Source: Burkholderiales bacterium
GTDB taxonomy: Bacteria > Pseudomonadota > Gammaproteobacteria > Burkholderiales > SG8-39
Assembly (NCBI GenBank): GCA_014860445.1
Contig: JACZJT010000065.1
Location: 32,542 to 96,541, forward strand
Reading direction: 5' to 3'
Length of the DNA stretch: 64,000 nt
The notes beneath the pieces are model-generated. The model had not been told where the DNA came from, ran no database searches, and saw only the letters and a list, made by a program, of their open reading frames with translations. Positions 51,245-60,118 of this stretch are shown piece by piece (position 1 is the first letter of the stretch; every line of letters starts with the position of its first letter). A program made the translations under genes and the position numbers.

Positions 51245-52189
51245 TTACTCCAGGCTGTCCAGCCAGAAACCCAAACCCTGCGCATTGAGTTCGACGTCGT
51301 TGGAGTAGATGTCGAGCACGCGCGCATCGGGCAGGCGCGAACCCCAGCGCCGCGCTTCCTCGAGGAACAGGTGCTTCACGCCCTCGCGCAGGCGCTCCGG
51401 CCGGGATGCACCTGCATCCTTCTCGCGCAAGCCGAGCTCGGCGTGTGCATCTACCAGGCGGTGCAACACCTCGGCCTTCGCCGGAATGTCCTGGACCTGG
51501 CTGTAGTGCGTGAGGTACACGGCTTCCGGTTTCTTTCCGAGGATGAGATCGATCGAGCGATGGTAGGGCTCGGGATCGAACTGCGCCGGACTGGTGGTTG
51601 GCAAGATGAACTGCCTGCCGTCCTGGTCCATCTCGCGGTAGGACAGGCCGAACACGTCGCCCGCGAAAATGTGGCCGGACGAGGTGTCGCGTATGGCGAC
51701 ATGATGACGCGCGTGGCCCGGCGTATCCAGAAACTGCAGTTCACGCCCGTTCAGGCGTATCGATGCGTTGTGCGGCGTCTCCAGGATGCGCAGGGCCGGG
51801 ATCGGCAGAACCTCGCCGTACATCTTGCGCGTCGCGGCTTCGCCGTAGACGGCTACCGTGCCGGCGACCAATCTCGCCGGATCGGCCATGTGGCGCGCGC
51901 CGCGCGGATGCACGGTGAGCGTGGCATTCGGAAACTCGCGCATGAACAGCCCGGCTCCACCGGCGTGATCAAGATGGATATGGGTGAGGATGACGTAGTC
52001 GACCTGCTCCGGGCGCAAGCCCTTGTCACGCATCGCTTCGAGCACCAGCGGCACCGAATCGTTGGTACCGGTGTCGATGATGGCCGCGCGGTCGCCCTCG
52101 ACCATCAGATGGATGGCATCGAGCATGGGCCGGTGATAGCCGGAATCGATGGCACTGATGCCGTGCGCGTAGTCTGTGATCCGTGGCAT
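51245..52189 (-). CDS. MBL-fold metallo-hydrolase
   Basis: This 314-residue metallo-beta-lactamase-fold protein has metal motif LTHIHLDHAGG near residue 72, a further His in HPRGARHM, the His/Asp of TPGHARHHVAI and GHIFAGDVFG, and a late YLTHYSQVQD. It probably binds two metals and hydrolyses a thioester, ester or lactone. The start at 52189 (MPRITDYAHG) is more family-like than an ATG 10 codons earlier. It is divergent from pdxH. Confidence 0.87.
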   Translation of the reverse strand: MPRITDYAHGISAIDSGYHRPMLDAIHLMVEGDRAAIIDTGTNDSVPLVLEAMRDKGLRPEQVDYVILTHIHLDHAGGAGLFMREFPNATLTVHPRGARHMADPARLVAGTVAVYGEAATRKMYGEVLPIPALRILETPHNASIRLNGRELQFLDTPGHARHHVAIRDTSSGHIFAGDVFGLSYREMDQDGRQFILPTTSPAQFDPEPYHRSIDLILGKKPEAVYLTHYSQVQDIPAKAEVLHRLVDAHAELGLREKDAGASRPERLREGVKHLFLEEARRWGSRLPDARVLDIYSNDVELNAQGLGFWLDSLE

Positions 52190-52302
52190 ATCGTGTTTTT
52201 CAAACGACGAACGGGGCATTCTACAGCGCGCAGGCCGGCGACGCGGCGCACTGCGTACTGGCGGGGTAAAATGCAGTTTGATTTATTCGCCAGCGCCATA
52301 CC

Positions 52303-52935
52303 ATGAGCATCGCTGATCTGCGCCAGGAGTACGCAAACGCCGAACTCGTCGAAGACGATGCGGCGGCGGATCCGTTCAAGCAATTTGCGCGCTGGTTCGA
52401 CGACGCGCTGCGGGCTGAACTGCCTTTGCCCAATGCCATGACGCTCGCCACCGCGGACGCAAACGGCAGGCCCTCGGCGCGCGTCGTGCTGCTCAAGGGC
52501 GCAGACGATGCGGGCTTCGTCTTTTATACCAACTACGAAAGCCGCAAAGCACGGGAACTCGCGGTCAATCCCTACGCCAGCCTGGTGTTTCTATGGACGC
52601 CGATGGAGCGCCAGGTGCGCATCGAAGGTGCGGTGGAAAAGGTGTCGGCTGAAGAATCCGACGAATATTTCGACAGCCGACCCCTGGGCAGCCGTCTGGG
52701 CGCCTGGGCATCGCCGCAAAGCATGCCCCTGCCGAGCAGGCTGGCGCTGGCTTCGAAGGTCGCCGCAATCATGCTACGCTACGGCACGGCGCCGCCGCGG
52801 CCTCCGCACTGGGGAGGTTATCGGGTGCGGCCCGATGCGATCGAGTTCTGGCAGGGCCGTCCCGATCGTCTGCATGACCGGCTGCGCTATGTCAAACAGG
52901 ACGCCGGTTGGAGAATGGAGCGTCTAGCGCCCTAG
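52303..52935 (+). CDS. pdxH: Pyridoxamine/pyridoxine 5'-phosphate oxidase
   Basis: This 210-residue FMN enzyme oxidises PNP and PMP to [26 protein letters not shown] at about 46-68, [20 protein letters not shown], and the C-terminal [15 protein letters not shown] with WRMERLAP at the end are the standard PdxH motifs. It is 46 bases upstream of the PLP-dependent TrpB2 gene on the same strand. Confidence 0.96.
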   Translation: MSIADLRQEYANAELVEDDAAADPFKQFARWFDDALRAELPLPNAMTLATADANGRPSARVVLLKGADDAGFVFYTNYESRKARELAVNPYASLVFLWTPMERQVRIEGAVEKVSAEESDEYFDSRPLGSRLGAWASPQSMPLPSRLALASKVAAIMLRYGTAPPRPPHWGGYRVRPDAIEFWQGRPDRLHDRLRYVKQDAGWRMERLAP

Positions 52936-52981
52936 TGGCACATGAGCGGCGCAATTAAATTGTTTCCCCAAAGGAGTTAGC

Positions 52982-54349
52982 ATGTCTGATACCGTCAAAT
53001 ACCTGCTCGACGAGTCGCGCATTCCGAAGTACTGGTACAACCTTGCCGCCGACCTGCCGGTGCCGGCGCCGCCGGTGCTGCACCCGGGCACGATGCAGCC
53101 GGTCGGCCCCGATGATCTGGCGCCGCTGTTCCCGATGGAACTGATCATGCAGGAAGTCGCTACGGATCGCGAGATTCCCATACCCGAGCCGGTGCGCGAC
53201 GTGTACAAGCAATGGCGGCCGGCGCCCCTGTTCCGCGCAAGGCGCCTCGAAAAGGTGCTGCAGACGCCGGCGAAGATTTACTACAAGTACGAAGGCGTGA
53301 GCCCCGCCGGCAGCCACAAGCCCAATACCGCGGTGCCGCAGGCGTTTTACAACAAGCAGGCCGGGGTAAAGCGTCTGGTCACGGAAACCGGCGCCGGCCA
53401 GTGGGGCTCCTCGCTCGCCTTCGCGGGCGCCTTGTTCGGGCTCGAAGTGAAAGTGTTCATGGTGCGCGTGTCCTACAACCAGAAGCCTTACCGCCGGGCT
53501 TTGATGGAAACCTACGGCGCGAGCTGCACGCCTTCGCCTTCCAACGAAACCCAGGCGGGCAAGGCCATACTCGCGCAGCGCGCCGACCATCCGGGCAGCC
53601 TGGGCATCGCCATTTCCGAGGCGGTCGAAATCGCGGCACAGCGCGACGACACGAAGTACGCGCTCGGCTCGGTGCTGAACCACGTGCTGCTGCATCAGAC
53701 CGTTGTGGGCCAGGAAGCGATGGCGCAAATGGACATGGCCGGCGACTACCCGGACGTCATTGTCGGTTGCACCGGCGGCGGTTCCAATTTCGCCGGCATC
53801 GTATTTCCCTTCCTTGGCGCGCAATTGCGCGGCGGCAAGAAGGTGCGCATCGTTGCGGTCGAGCCGGCGGCCTGTCCCAGCCTCACACGCGGCCAGTACG
53901 CATACGATTTCGGCGACACCGCGCATCTCACCCCGCTCACCAAGATGCACACACTGGGATCGACCTTTACCCCGCCCGGATTCCACGCCGGCGGCCTCCG
54001 ATACCACGGCATGGCGCCGCTGGTGAGCCATATCAAACAGCTCGGACTGATCGAGGCGGTGGCCTACCACCAGACCACCTGTTTCGACGCCGGCGTGCTG
54101 TTCGCGCGCGCAGAGGGCATCCTGCCCGCGCCGGAGGCGAACCACGCGGTCAAGGGCGCGATCGAGGAAGCACTGAAGTGCAAGGCGGAGGGCAAGTCAC
54201 GCACCATTTTGTTCAATCTGTGCGGACACGGCCATTTCGACATGCAGGCCTACATCGATTATTTCGGAGGCAAGCTGCAGGACCTCGACTACGACGAGTC
54301 CGAACTGGCGATGGCGCTCGCGGGGCTGCCTTCGGTGAAAGCCGCCTGA
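52982..54349 (+). CDS. trpB2: TrpB2-type tryptophan synthase beta-like enzyme
   Basis: This 455-residue PLP enzyme of the TrpB2 branch is longer than TrpB1 (about 400). The PLP Lys is in SPAGSHKPNTAVPQA near residue 110, TGAGQWGSSLAFAGAL follows, and the phosphate-binding loop is in VGCTGGGSNFAG near 260. It can in principle make tryptophan from serine and indole without TrpA; physiological roles of stand-alone TrpB2 vary. AAAGGAGTT precedes the ATG. No other trp gene is present in the window. Confidence 0.93.
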   Translation: MSDTVKYLLDESRIPKYWYNLAADLPVPAPPVLHPGTMQPVGPDDLAPLFPMELIMQEVATDREIPIPEPVRDVYKQWRPAPLFRARRLEKVLQTPAKIYYKYEGVSPAGSHKPNTAVPQAFYNKQAGVKRLVTETGAGQWGSSLAFAGALFGLEVKVFMVRVSYNQKPYRRALMETYGASCTPSPSNETQAGKAILAQRADHPGSLGIAISEAVEIAAQRDDTKYALGSVLNHVLLHQTVVGQEAMAQMDMAGDYPDVIVGCTGGGSNFAGIVFPFLGAQLRGGKKVRIVAVEPAACPSLTRGQYAYDFGDTAHLTPLTKMHTLGSTFTPPGFHAGGLRYHGMAPLVSHIKQLGLIEAVAYHQTTCFDAGVLFARAEGILPAPEANHAVKGAIEEALKCKAEGKSRTILFNLCGHGHFDMQAYIDYFGGKLQDLDYDESELAMALAGLPSVKAA

Positions 54350-54368
54350 GCCTGAATTTTAACGGCCG

Positions 54369-55187
54369 ATGCGCATGGAATTCCAGACGCTGAAGGTGTC
54401 GCTCGCCGGGCAGGTCGCGAGCATCGAGCTCAACCGGCCCGAACGCGCCAACGCCATGGAACTCGCCATGTGGATGGAGCTGCGCGATGCGATGCGCTGG
54501 CTAGACGAGACGGCTGAAGCGCGCGTCGCTGTGCTTTCCGGCGCCGGCAAGCACTTCACCTCCGGCATCGACCTGGGCCTGCTCGCCGGGATGAAGGCAC
54601 AGATTCGGGACGACTGCGACGGCCGCGCGCGCGAAAAACTGCGGCGCCTGATACTCGATATGCAGGACACGCTCAGTTCGATCGAGCGCTGCCGCAAGCC
54701 GGTGATTGCGGCGATCCACGGCGCCTGCGTGGGCGGCGGCATCGACCTCATCACCGCCTGCGACCTGCGCTATTGCTCGGCCGACGCGTTTTTCTCGGTC
54801 AAGGAAATCGACGTCGGGCTCACCGCCGATGTCGGCACGCTGCAACGCCTGCCGCATATCGTCGGTGAAGGTGCGGCGCGCGAACTGGCCTACACCGGGC
54901 GCAAGGTCGGCGGCGCCGAAGCGAAGGAACTGCGCCTGGTGAACCAGTGCTATGCGGACCAGGAAGCACTCATGGCGGCGGTGCGCGAACTTGCCGCGGG
55001 GATTGCGGCAAAGCCGCCGCTGGCATTGCGCGGATGCAAGGAAATGATCACCTACGCGCGCGACCATACGGTCGCAGACGGACTGAACTACGTCGCCACC
55101 TGGAACGCGGCGATGCTTTTGTCCACCGATCTCGACGAAGCGCTCGCCGCCGGCAGGGAAAAACGCGCGGCGAAATATCGCGACTGA
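54369..55187 (+). CDS. Enoyl-CoA hydratase/isomerase (crotonase) family protein
   Basis: This 272-residue crotonase has the first oxyanion segment SGAGKHFTSGIDLGLLAG near 58 and the second HGACVGGGIDLITACDLRY near 119. The acidic residues at about 145 and 153 (KEIDVGLTADVGTLQRLP) follow the pattern of dienoyl-CoA isomerases (ECH1-like), in which the Asp of ADVG is catalytic. It is thus probably a delta3,5-delta2,4-dienoyl-CoA isomerase for degradation of unsaturated fatty acids. An ATG two codons inside is an alternative start. Confidence 0.88.
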   Translation: MRMEFQTLKVSLAGQVASIELNRPERANAMELAMWMELRDAMRWLDETAEARVAVLSGAGKHFTSGIDLGLLAGMKAQIRDDCDGRAREKLRRLILDMQDTLSSIERCRKPVIAAIHGACVGGGIDLITACDLRYCSADAFFSVKEIDVGLTADVGTLQRLPHIVGEGAARELAYTGRKVGGAEAKELRLVNQCYADQEALMAAVRELAAGIAAKPPLALRGCKEMITYARDHTVADGLNYVATWNAAMLLSTDLDEALAAGREKRAAKYRD

Positions 55188-55241
55188 CCCGCAATCGCAG
55201 ATCACCACGCGGATTCGTCCAGGGTAATTCAGCCCTTCAGC

Positions 55242-55838
55242 ATGCCCGACCCGATCGACTTTTTTGAGCGGCAGTTCGAACGCCAGGTACGGGATGCCGA
55301 TTTCGCGCTGAATCCGTTTGAGCAGCTGGCCTTGCCCCATGTGCGCGGCAGCGTGCTCGACCTGGGTTGCGGCCTGGCAAACTTGAGTCTCGAAGCGGCG
55401 CGGCGCGGCTGTCATGTGACCGCCGTCGATGCCAGCCCGGCTGCCGTCGATCACGCGCGCGCTGTCGCCCTGAAGGAGCATCTGTCGTTCGATGCGCTGC
55501 AAGCCGACCTCGGGTTGTTTCGCATTCAGCAGGATTACGACACCATCGCCGCCATCGGCCTGCTGATGTTCTTCCGCAAGGAGACGGCGCTCGCGCTATT
55601 GCGCCAGATCGCGCAGCGTGTCCGTCCAGGCGGGCAGGCGATCGTCAACGTCCTCATCGAAGGCACGACCTACCTGGGAATGTTCAAGCCGGATGACTAC
55701 TACCTGTTCGGCGCCGGCGAATTGGAGCAAACGTTCGAGGGCTGGAACGTGATCGTGGCGCAGCGGGACAGCTATCCCGGGCCCGAGGGCACGTGCAAGG
55801 AATTTTCCACCGTGATCGCGCGGAAACCCCGGACCTGA
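55242..55838 (+). CDS. Class I SAM-dependent methyltransferase (TehB-like)
   Basis: This 198-residue methyltransferase has SAM motif I LDLGCGLANLSLEAARRG at about 38-55, acidic motif II VTAVDASPAAVD, and motif IV-like IAAIGLLMFF. The compact size and the VRPGGQAIVNVLIEGTTY segment resemble TehB-type enzymes. Substrate unknown. It follows the crotonase gene by 54 bases and is convergent with msrA. Confidence 0.85.
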   Translation: MPDPIDFFERQFERQVRDADFALNPFEQLALPHVRGSVLDLGCGLANLSLEAARRGCHVTAVDASPAAVDHARAVALKEHLSFDALQADLGLFRIQQDYDTIAAIGLLMFFRKETALALLRQIAQRVRPGGQAIVNVLIEGTTYLGMFKPDDYYLFGAGELEQTFEGWNVIVAQRDSYPGPEGTCKEFSTVIARKPRT

Positions 55839-55863
55839 TGCCTTTCGCAGGCGCGCCGAATGC

Positions 55864-56415
55864 CTATCTCTTCAGCTTGCCGAGGAATTTCTTGCGGAAC
55901 TTTGCGACTTTGGGCTCAACCACCATCATGCAGTACGGCTGATAGGGATTGCGCTCGTAATACTCCTGATGCCCGGCCTCGGCAATATAGAATTTGCCTG
56001 CCGGCGTGACTTCGGTGACGATCGGCTTGCCCCAGACGCCCTCCGCCTCGAGCCTGGCAATCAGCTGCTCGGCCTCCGCCTTCTGTTCGGGTGAGTGATA
56101 GAAAATCGCGGAGCGATACTGCGGCCCGTGGTCGTTGCCCTGGTAGTTGAGCGTGGTCGGATCGTGGATGACAAAGAACACCTCCAGAATCTCGCGCAGG
56201 CTTACCACGCCAGGATCGAAGCGGATCTGCACGACCTCGGCGTGGCCGCTGGTGCCGCTGCACACGTCTTCGTAAGTGGGATCCTGCAATGACCCGCCCA
56301 TGTATCCCGATTCGACCGACTCCACGCCCTTCAGATCGTCGAATACGGCTTCCAGGCACCAGAAGCATCCGCCCGCGAGTGTCGCGATTTCGATTCCGTT
56401 TTGACGTTCCGCCAT
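55864..56415 (-). CDS. msrA: Peptide-methionine (S)-S-oxide reductase
   Basis: This 183-residue MsrA has the active-site GGCFWCLEAVF near the N-terminus (nucleophilic Cys, Phe, Trp), GYMGGSLQDPTYEDVCSGTSGHAE and the conserved GNDHGPQYRSAIFYH. It repairs oxidised methionine in proteins in the cytoplasm. ATG 56415 gives MAERQNGIEIATLAGGCF; an upstream ATG adds nine unrelated residues. No msrB is adjacent. Confidence 0.95.
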   Translation of the reverse strand: MAERQNGIEIATLAGGCFWCLEAVFDDLKGVESVESGYMGGSLQDPTYEDVCSGTSGHAEVVQIRFDPGVVSLREILEVFFVIHDPTTLNYQGNDHGPQYRSAIFYHSPEQKAEAEQLIARLEAEGVWGKPIVTEVTPAGKFYIAEAGHQEYYERNPYQPYCMMVVEPKVAKFRKKFLGKLKR

Positions 56416-56579
56416 GTCGCCCGCCTTTCCCGTGCGGCCCAAAGCCTGCAGTTTAGCCTAGCCGGATACCGAAAACTCAAATATCATATTGCATCACTTA
56501 GCGGCATCGTACCGGCCCGGCGCCCGCCGCAGCGCGCGGTACGTAATTGATCGATCCAAAAAAAAGGAAGGAGACCTAA

Positions 56580-56975
56580 ATGCCGAGCCTGCATCTGTTT
56601 CGCAACGCGCCGGAAGTCATTGCCGTCGCCGCGGGGGACTACGTCTTTCGCCTTGGCGACGTGGCCAAGGTGATGTACCTGATCATCGAGGGCGAGGTCG
56701 AACTGATACTGGGCGACACGCTGGTCGAAACTGCCGTGGAAGGCACGTTCATCGGTGAAATGGCGCTCATCGACGACGAACCGCGCAGTGCGTCAGCGCG
56801 CGCCCGCAACGACTGCCGCGTTTTTCCGATCGACGAGGCCCGCTTTCAGTCGCTGGTAAGCGAAACCCCGTTTTTTGCGCTTCAGGTGATGAAAACCCTG
56901 GCCAACCGCCTGCGGAAAATGGATGCGCTCATCAGCACCGCACCCAAGGCCGGAGCGTCCGGAAAGGCAAATTAG
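56580..56975 (+). CDS. Stand-alone cyclic-nucleotide-binding domain protein
   Basis: This 131-residue protein is only a CRP-like cNMP-binding domain: AGDYVFRLGDVAKVMYLIIEGEVEL, then the phosphate-binding cassette FIGEMALIDDEPRSASARA with the Gly-Glu and Arg-Ser-Ala contacts for the cyclic phosphate. No HTH follows, so it does not bind DNA on its own. It may be a receptor subunit for cAMP or a related nucleotide, or a degenerate domain. AAGGAAGGAG is a strong ribosome site. The PA2779/PA2778-type pair lies downstream, 135 bases away. Confidence 0.85.
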   Translation: MPSLHLFRNAPEVIAVAAGDYVFRLGDVAKVMYLIIEGEVELILGDTLVETAVEGTFIGEMALIDDEPRSASARARNDCRVFPIDEARFQSLVSETPFFALQVMKTLANRLRKMDALISTAPKAGASGKAN

Positions 56976-57110
56976 TGCAGCGTGCCCGTGGCAGCGCCAG
57001 ACTCGGTTCGGTCGCGGTGTCTGGATAGCCGTTTCAAGGCGCTCCGGCTGCATCGAGAAACATACACGGCGCAAGAACTGATTTTGGCAAACCAATACAG
57101 GGACAATTCG

Positions 57111-57467
57111 ATGAAAAATATTCTGACCCGCCAACTCTGCCGTGTATTGATCGTATGCATGGGCGCACTCTCCTTCAGCGCTTACGCGGACATGGTCGGA
57201 ACCGATCAGGTGGCCGCCGCGGCCCGGGCGGCGGGCGCGCGCGAAACACTGCGCGGTTTCATCGAACGCGGCGAAGTCCGCGATCAATTACAGCACTTCG
57301 GCATCGGCCGCGCCTCTGCCCGGAATCGCGTCGATGCCATGACCGACGCGGAAGTTGCCAGCATTGCCGGCCGGATAGAACGCCTGCCCGCGGGCGGGAT
57401 CAGCACAGCCGCAGCGCTGGTGAGTCTGATCGTAGTCGAATTGATCTGGTACTACTGGGTCAAGTGA
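57111..57467 (+). CDS. PA2779 family exported/anchored small protein
   Basis: The 118-residue protein has an N-terminal signal peptide (core LCRVLIVCMGALSFSAYA) and a helical middle with LRGFIERGEVRDQLQHFGIG and VDAMTDAEVASIAGRI. A C-terminal hydrophobic helix (ALVSLIVVELIWYYWVK) could anchor it in the membrane. This is the PA2779 layout. ATG 57111 is the only start that fits the signal peptide. It overlaps the PA2778-like gene as GTGA, the usual partnership. The function of the pair is not known. Confidence 0.85.
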   Translation: MKNILTRQLCRVLIVCMGALSFSAYADMVGTDQVAAAARAAGARETLRGFIERGEVRDQLQHFGIGRASARNRVDAMTDAEVASIAGRIERLPAGGISTAAALVSLIVVELIWYYWVK

Positions 57468-58522
57468 CCGCAAGCCGCGGCGAAGCGCGGAGCCGAAACA
57501 AGGAACCTCTCCCCGCGAGCATCCGCGATTCTGAAACGCTTGCGCCGATTCCGGGTCAGCGCCTGGACGCCGCCAAAATAGCCCGCGCCATTGCGGGCTT
57601 TGTTTTGATTCTGTCCGCGTTGAGCGGCTGCGCCAGTCTGCCGCAAAGCGAAGCGCTGCTTCGCGACCGCGGCGCCAGCCTTCCACCGCGCGTACAACTC
57701 GACAATGTGCCGTTCTTCGCACAGGAAGAATATCAGTGCGGCCCGGCGGCGCTCGCCATGAGCCTGGGCGCAGCCGGCGTGGACGCGAACCCCGCCGAGT
57801 TGGCTTCACAGGTTTACCTGCCGGGGCGCGCGGGCAGTCTGCAGGTGGAAATGCTCGCCGGAGCGCGGCGCCACGGACTGCTAGCCTATGTGCTTGCACC
57901 CGAGTTAAAGGACGTACTCGCCGAAATTGCCGCAGGCAATGCGGTCATCGTGCTGCAAAATCTGGGATTGTTTGCTTCCCGCCCCTACTGGCACTACGCC
58001 GTGGTCACAGGCTACGATCTGACGAAGAACGAAATCGTTCTGCATTCGGGCAGCAAGGCGCACCGCGCCATGTCCCTCGGACTGTTCGAGTTCTTGTGGA
58101 TGGACGGCGGGCACTGGGCCATGGTCTCGCTGCCGCCGCGGCGCGCGCCGGCGAGCGCGCGCGAGGCACCGTACGCGGGCGCCGCAGTAGCGCTGGAAAA
58201 AACCGGGCACCCCAAGGAAGCACATCAGGCCTACGCGACCTTGCTGGAACGCTGGCCGGACAATCTGGTCGGATTGATGGGCCTGGGCAATACCGATTAC
58301 GCGCTCGGCAACAAGGCCGGGGCGGAACGGGCGTTCCGCAGCGCCGCGGCCCGGCATCCGCTGTCGGCTGCGGCGTTCAACAATCTCGCGCAAATCCTCG
58401 CGGAGCAGGGCAAACTGGACGAGGCGCTGGATGCCGCACGCAAAGCAGTGCGTCTGGGCGGGGCCGACCTGCCGGCGGCAAAGGTCACGCTGGAGCAGAT
58501 TCAGGCCGGCTTGCGCGATTAG
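57464..58522 (+). CDS. PA2778 family lipoprotein cysteine peptidase with TPR domain
   Basis: The product is about 352 residues from GTG 57464, which overlaps the PA2779 stop. A lipoprotein signal ends in LSGC near residue 50, with an unusually long polar n-region, so the true start might be later, but no good codon is available. A C39-like peptidase domain follows: the Cys in EEYQCGPAALAMSLGAAG near 90, the His in YWHYAVVTGYD near 185, and HSGSKAHRAM. The C-terminus has two to three TPRs (GLMGLGNTDYALGNKAGAE, AFNNLAQILAEQGKLDEAL). It is probably a periplasmic, membrane-tethered protease acting with the PA2779-like partner. Confidence 0.85.
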   Translation: MTASRGEARSRNKEPLPASIRDSETLAPIPGQRLDAAKIARAIAGFVLILSALSGCASLPQSEALLRDRGASLPPRVQLDNVPFFAQEEYQCGPAALAMSLGAAGVDANPAELASQVYLPGRAGSLQVEMLAGARRHGLLAYVLAPELKDVLAEIAAGNAVIVLQNLGLFASRPYWHYAVVTGYDLTKNEIVLHSGSKAHRAMSLGLFEFLWMDGGHWAMVSLPPRRAPASAREAPYAGAAVALEKTGHPKEAHQAYATLLERWPDNLVGLMGLGNTDYALGNKAGAERAFRSAAARHPLSAAAFNNLAQILAEQGKLDEALDAARKAVRLGGADLPAAKVTLEQIQAGLRD

Positions 58523-58562
58523 CGCCCCCCGAGGGTCCTCGCGCGCAAATTCGCCACCAGAT

Positions 58563-59039
58563 CTATTTTTTCCGCTTGTCGCTGAGTATGGTGCCCCTGC
58601 AACGGCGCGCGCCGCAGCGGCACTCGTAGTAGCGCTTCATCGCCGGCGTATGCCTTTCCTCGAGTTCAATGCCGTAGTCATAGCTGAGTTCCTCGCCCGG
58701 TCGGATCGCACGCAGGGTTTCGATGTAGATGCGGTCTTCGTCATCGACGGCCTCGCAATTGGGTGCGCAGCTGTGGTTGATCCAACGCGCGCTGCTGCCC
58801 CCGTAGGTCGCATCGATCACCATGCCGTCGTCGAGCGCAAACAGGAAGGTGTGCGGACTATCGTCTTTGGCATAACGCCGGTCGACCTGCTTTTCCGTCA
58901 GTCGCTCTCCCTTGTATTCGATCAGCCGGGTGCCGGCGGGAATGCGGGTCAGCGCAAAAACGCCTTTGCCATGGATACCGGAATTGCGCACGACGAAGCG
59001 GCGCGGTTTGCTGTTGCTTGCCTTCTTTTTTGTTGTCAT
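58563..59039 (-). CDS. SET-domain protein-lysine methyltransferase
   Basis: This 158-residue protein is a complete small SET domain: NSGIHGKGVFALTRIPAGTRL (SET-N), NHSCAPNCEAV (SAM and pseudoknot motif), LSYDYGIE, and a post-SET zinc motif CRCGARRCRGTI, with a further Cys just before it. Such bacterial SET proteins may methylate host or own proteins; no target is evident. There is no signal peptide or secretion signal. It is convergent with the PA2778 gene and divergent from the dehalogenase gene. Confidence 0.9.
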   Translation of the reverse strand: MTTKKKASNSKPRRFVVRNSGIHGKGVFALTRIPAGTRLIEYKGERLTEKQVDRRYAKDDSPHTFLFALDDGMVIDATYGGSSARWINHSCAPNCEAVDDEDRIYIETLRAIRPGEELSYDYGIELEERHTPAMKRYYECRCGARRCRGTILSDKRKK

Positions 59040-59158
59040 GGGTCTCGGGTAGTGTGATGCAAACAGGACGCGATTTTAGACGATTTCCGAGCGCGATGGC
59101 TGCATTTACCCCGGCTTGGTTGTAGACTTTGAAGTTCGAATCCGACTGGAACCGCGAG

Positions 59159-60052
59159 ATGCACGCGCTGCGCACTCCCGACGTACGATTCCTCAGTCTG
59201 CCCGGCTATGCCTATGCGCCGCACTACGCCCACGATCTCCCGGAATTCGAAGGCTTGCGCCTGCACTATGTCGACGAGGGCGGGCACGATGCTGCGCACA
59301 CTTTTCTTTGCCTGCACGGGCAGCCGACCTGGTCTTATCTGTACCGAAAAATGATTCCCGTATTTTCCGCAGCCGGGGCGCGCGTGATCGCGCCCGATCT
59401 GTTCGGCTTCGGCAAGTCGGACAAGCCCGCGGATGAGGGTTTCTACACCTTCAGCCGCCATCGCGATGCGCTGGCCGCCTTGATTGAACACCTTGATTTG
59501 GTCAACATCACCCTGGTATGCCAGGACTGGGGCGGCCTCTTGGGCCTGACGCTGCCGATGGACCTGCCGCAGCGCTTTGCGCGGCTGCTGGTGATGAACA
59601 CGGCGCTGGGCACCGGCGATGCTCCCCTGACCGAGGGCTTCATCGCCTGGCGCGCGTGGAATAACAAGAATCCGGACATGGACGTGGCCAAGCTCATGGC
59701 ACGCAGCTGCCCGCATTTGTCCGCGGCCGAGTGCGAGGCCTATGCGGCGCCCTACCCGGACGCGAGCTACAAGACTGGCGTGCGCCGCTTTCCCAATCTG
59801 GTTCCGGATAATCCCGATGCCGACGGCGCGGAGATTTCGCGCCGCGCGCGCAGTTGGTGGCAGAGCCAGTGGCAAGGAAAAAGCTTCATGGCCATCGGCA
59901 TGAAAGACCCGGTGCTCGGCGCGCCGGTAATGCACGGCCTGCGCAAGCTGATCCGAGGTTGTCCCGCACCCTACGAGCACCCCGACGCCGGCCACTTCGT
60001 ACAGGAATGGGGGGAGGATATCGCCCGACGCGCACTGAGCGCGTTCGCATAG
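59159..60052 (+). CDS. Haloalkane dehalogenase, HLD-I type
   Basis: The product is 297 residues. The triad is complete: nucleophile Asp123 in CQDWGG, acid Asp250 in MKDPVLG and His279 in DAGHFVQEWG, the HLD-I (DhlA-like) topology. The halide-stabilising Trp124 follows the nucleophile, and a second Trp is in FIAWRAW of the cap domain. HGQPTWSYLYRKM holds the oxyanion residue. It hydrolyses C-halogen bonds of alkanes to alcohols. ATG 59159 begins MHALRTPDVRF, the usual family start; an upstream TTG would add ten residues. No aldehyde or haloacid dehydrogenase is nearby. Confidence 0.9.
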   Translation: MHALRTPDVRFLSLPGYAYAPHYAHDLPEFEGLRLHYVDEGGHDAAHTFLCLHGQPTWSYLYRKMIPVFSAAGARVIAPDLFGFGKSDKPADEGFYTFSRHRDALAALIEHLDLVNITLVCQDWGGLLGLTLPMDLPQRFARLLVMNTALGTGDAPLTEGFIAWRAWNNKNPDMDVAKLMARSCPHLSAAECEAYAAPYPDASYKTGVRRFPNLVPDNPDADGAEISRRARSWWQSQWQGKSFMAIGMKDPVLGAPVMHGLRKLIRGCPAPYEHPDAGHFVQEWGEDIARRALSAFA

Positions 60053-60118
60053 GGCGCATTCAGCGCATTGGCTTAAATGCGTTATCGATAATATCTAACA
60101 TCAACCTGGAGACCGATC

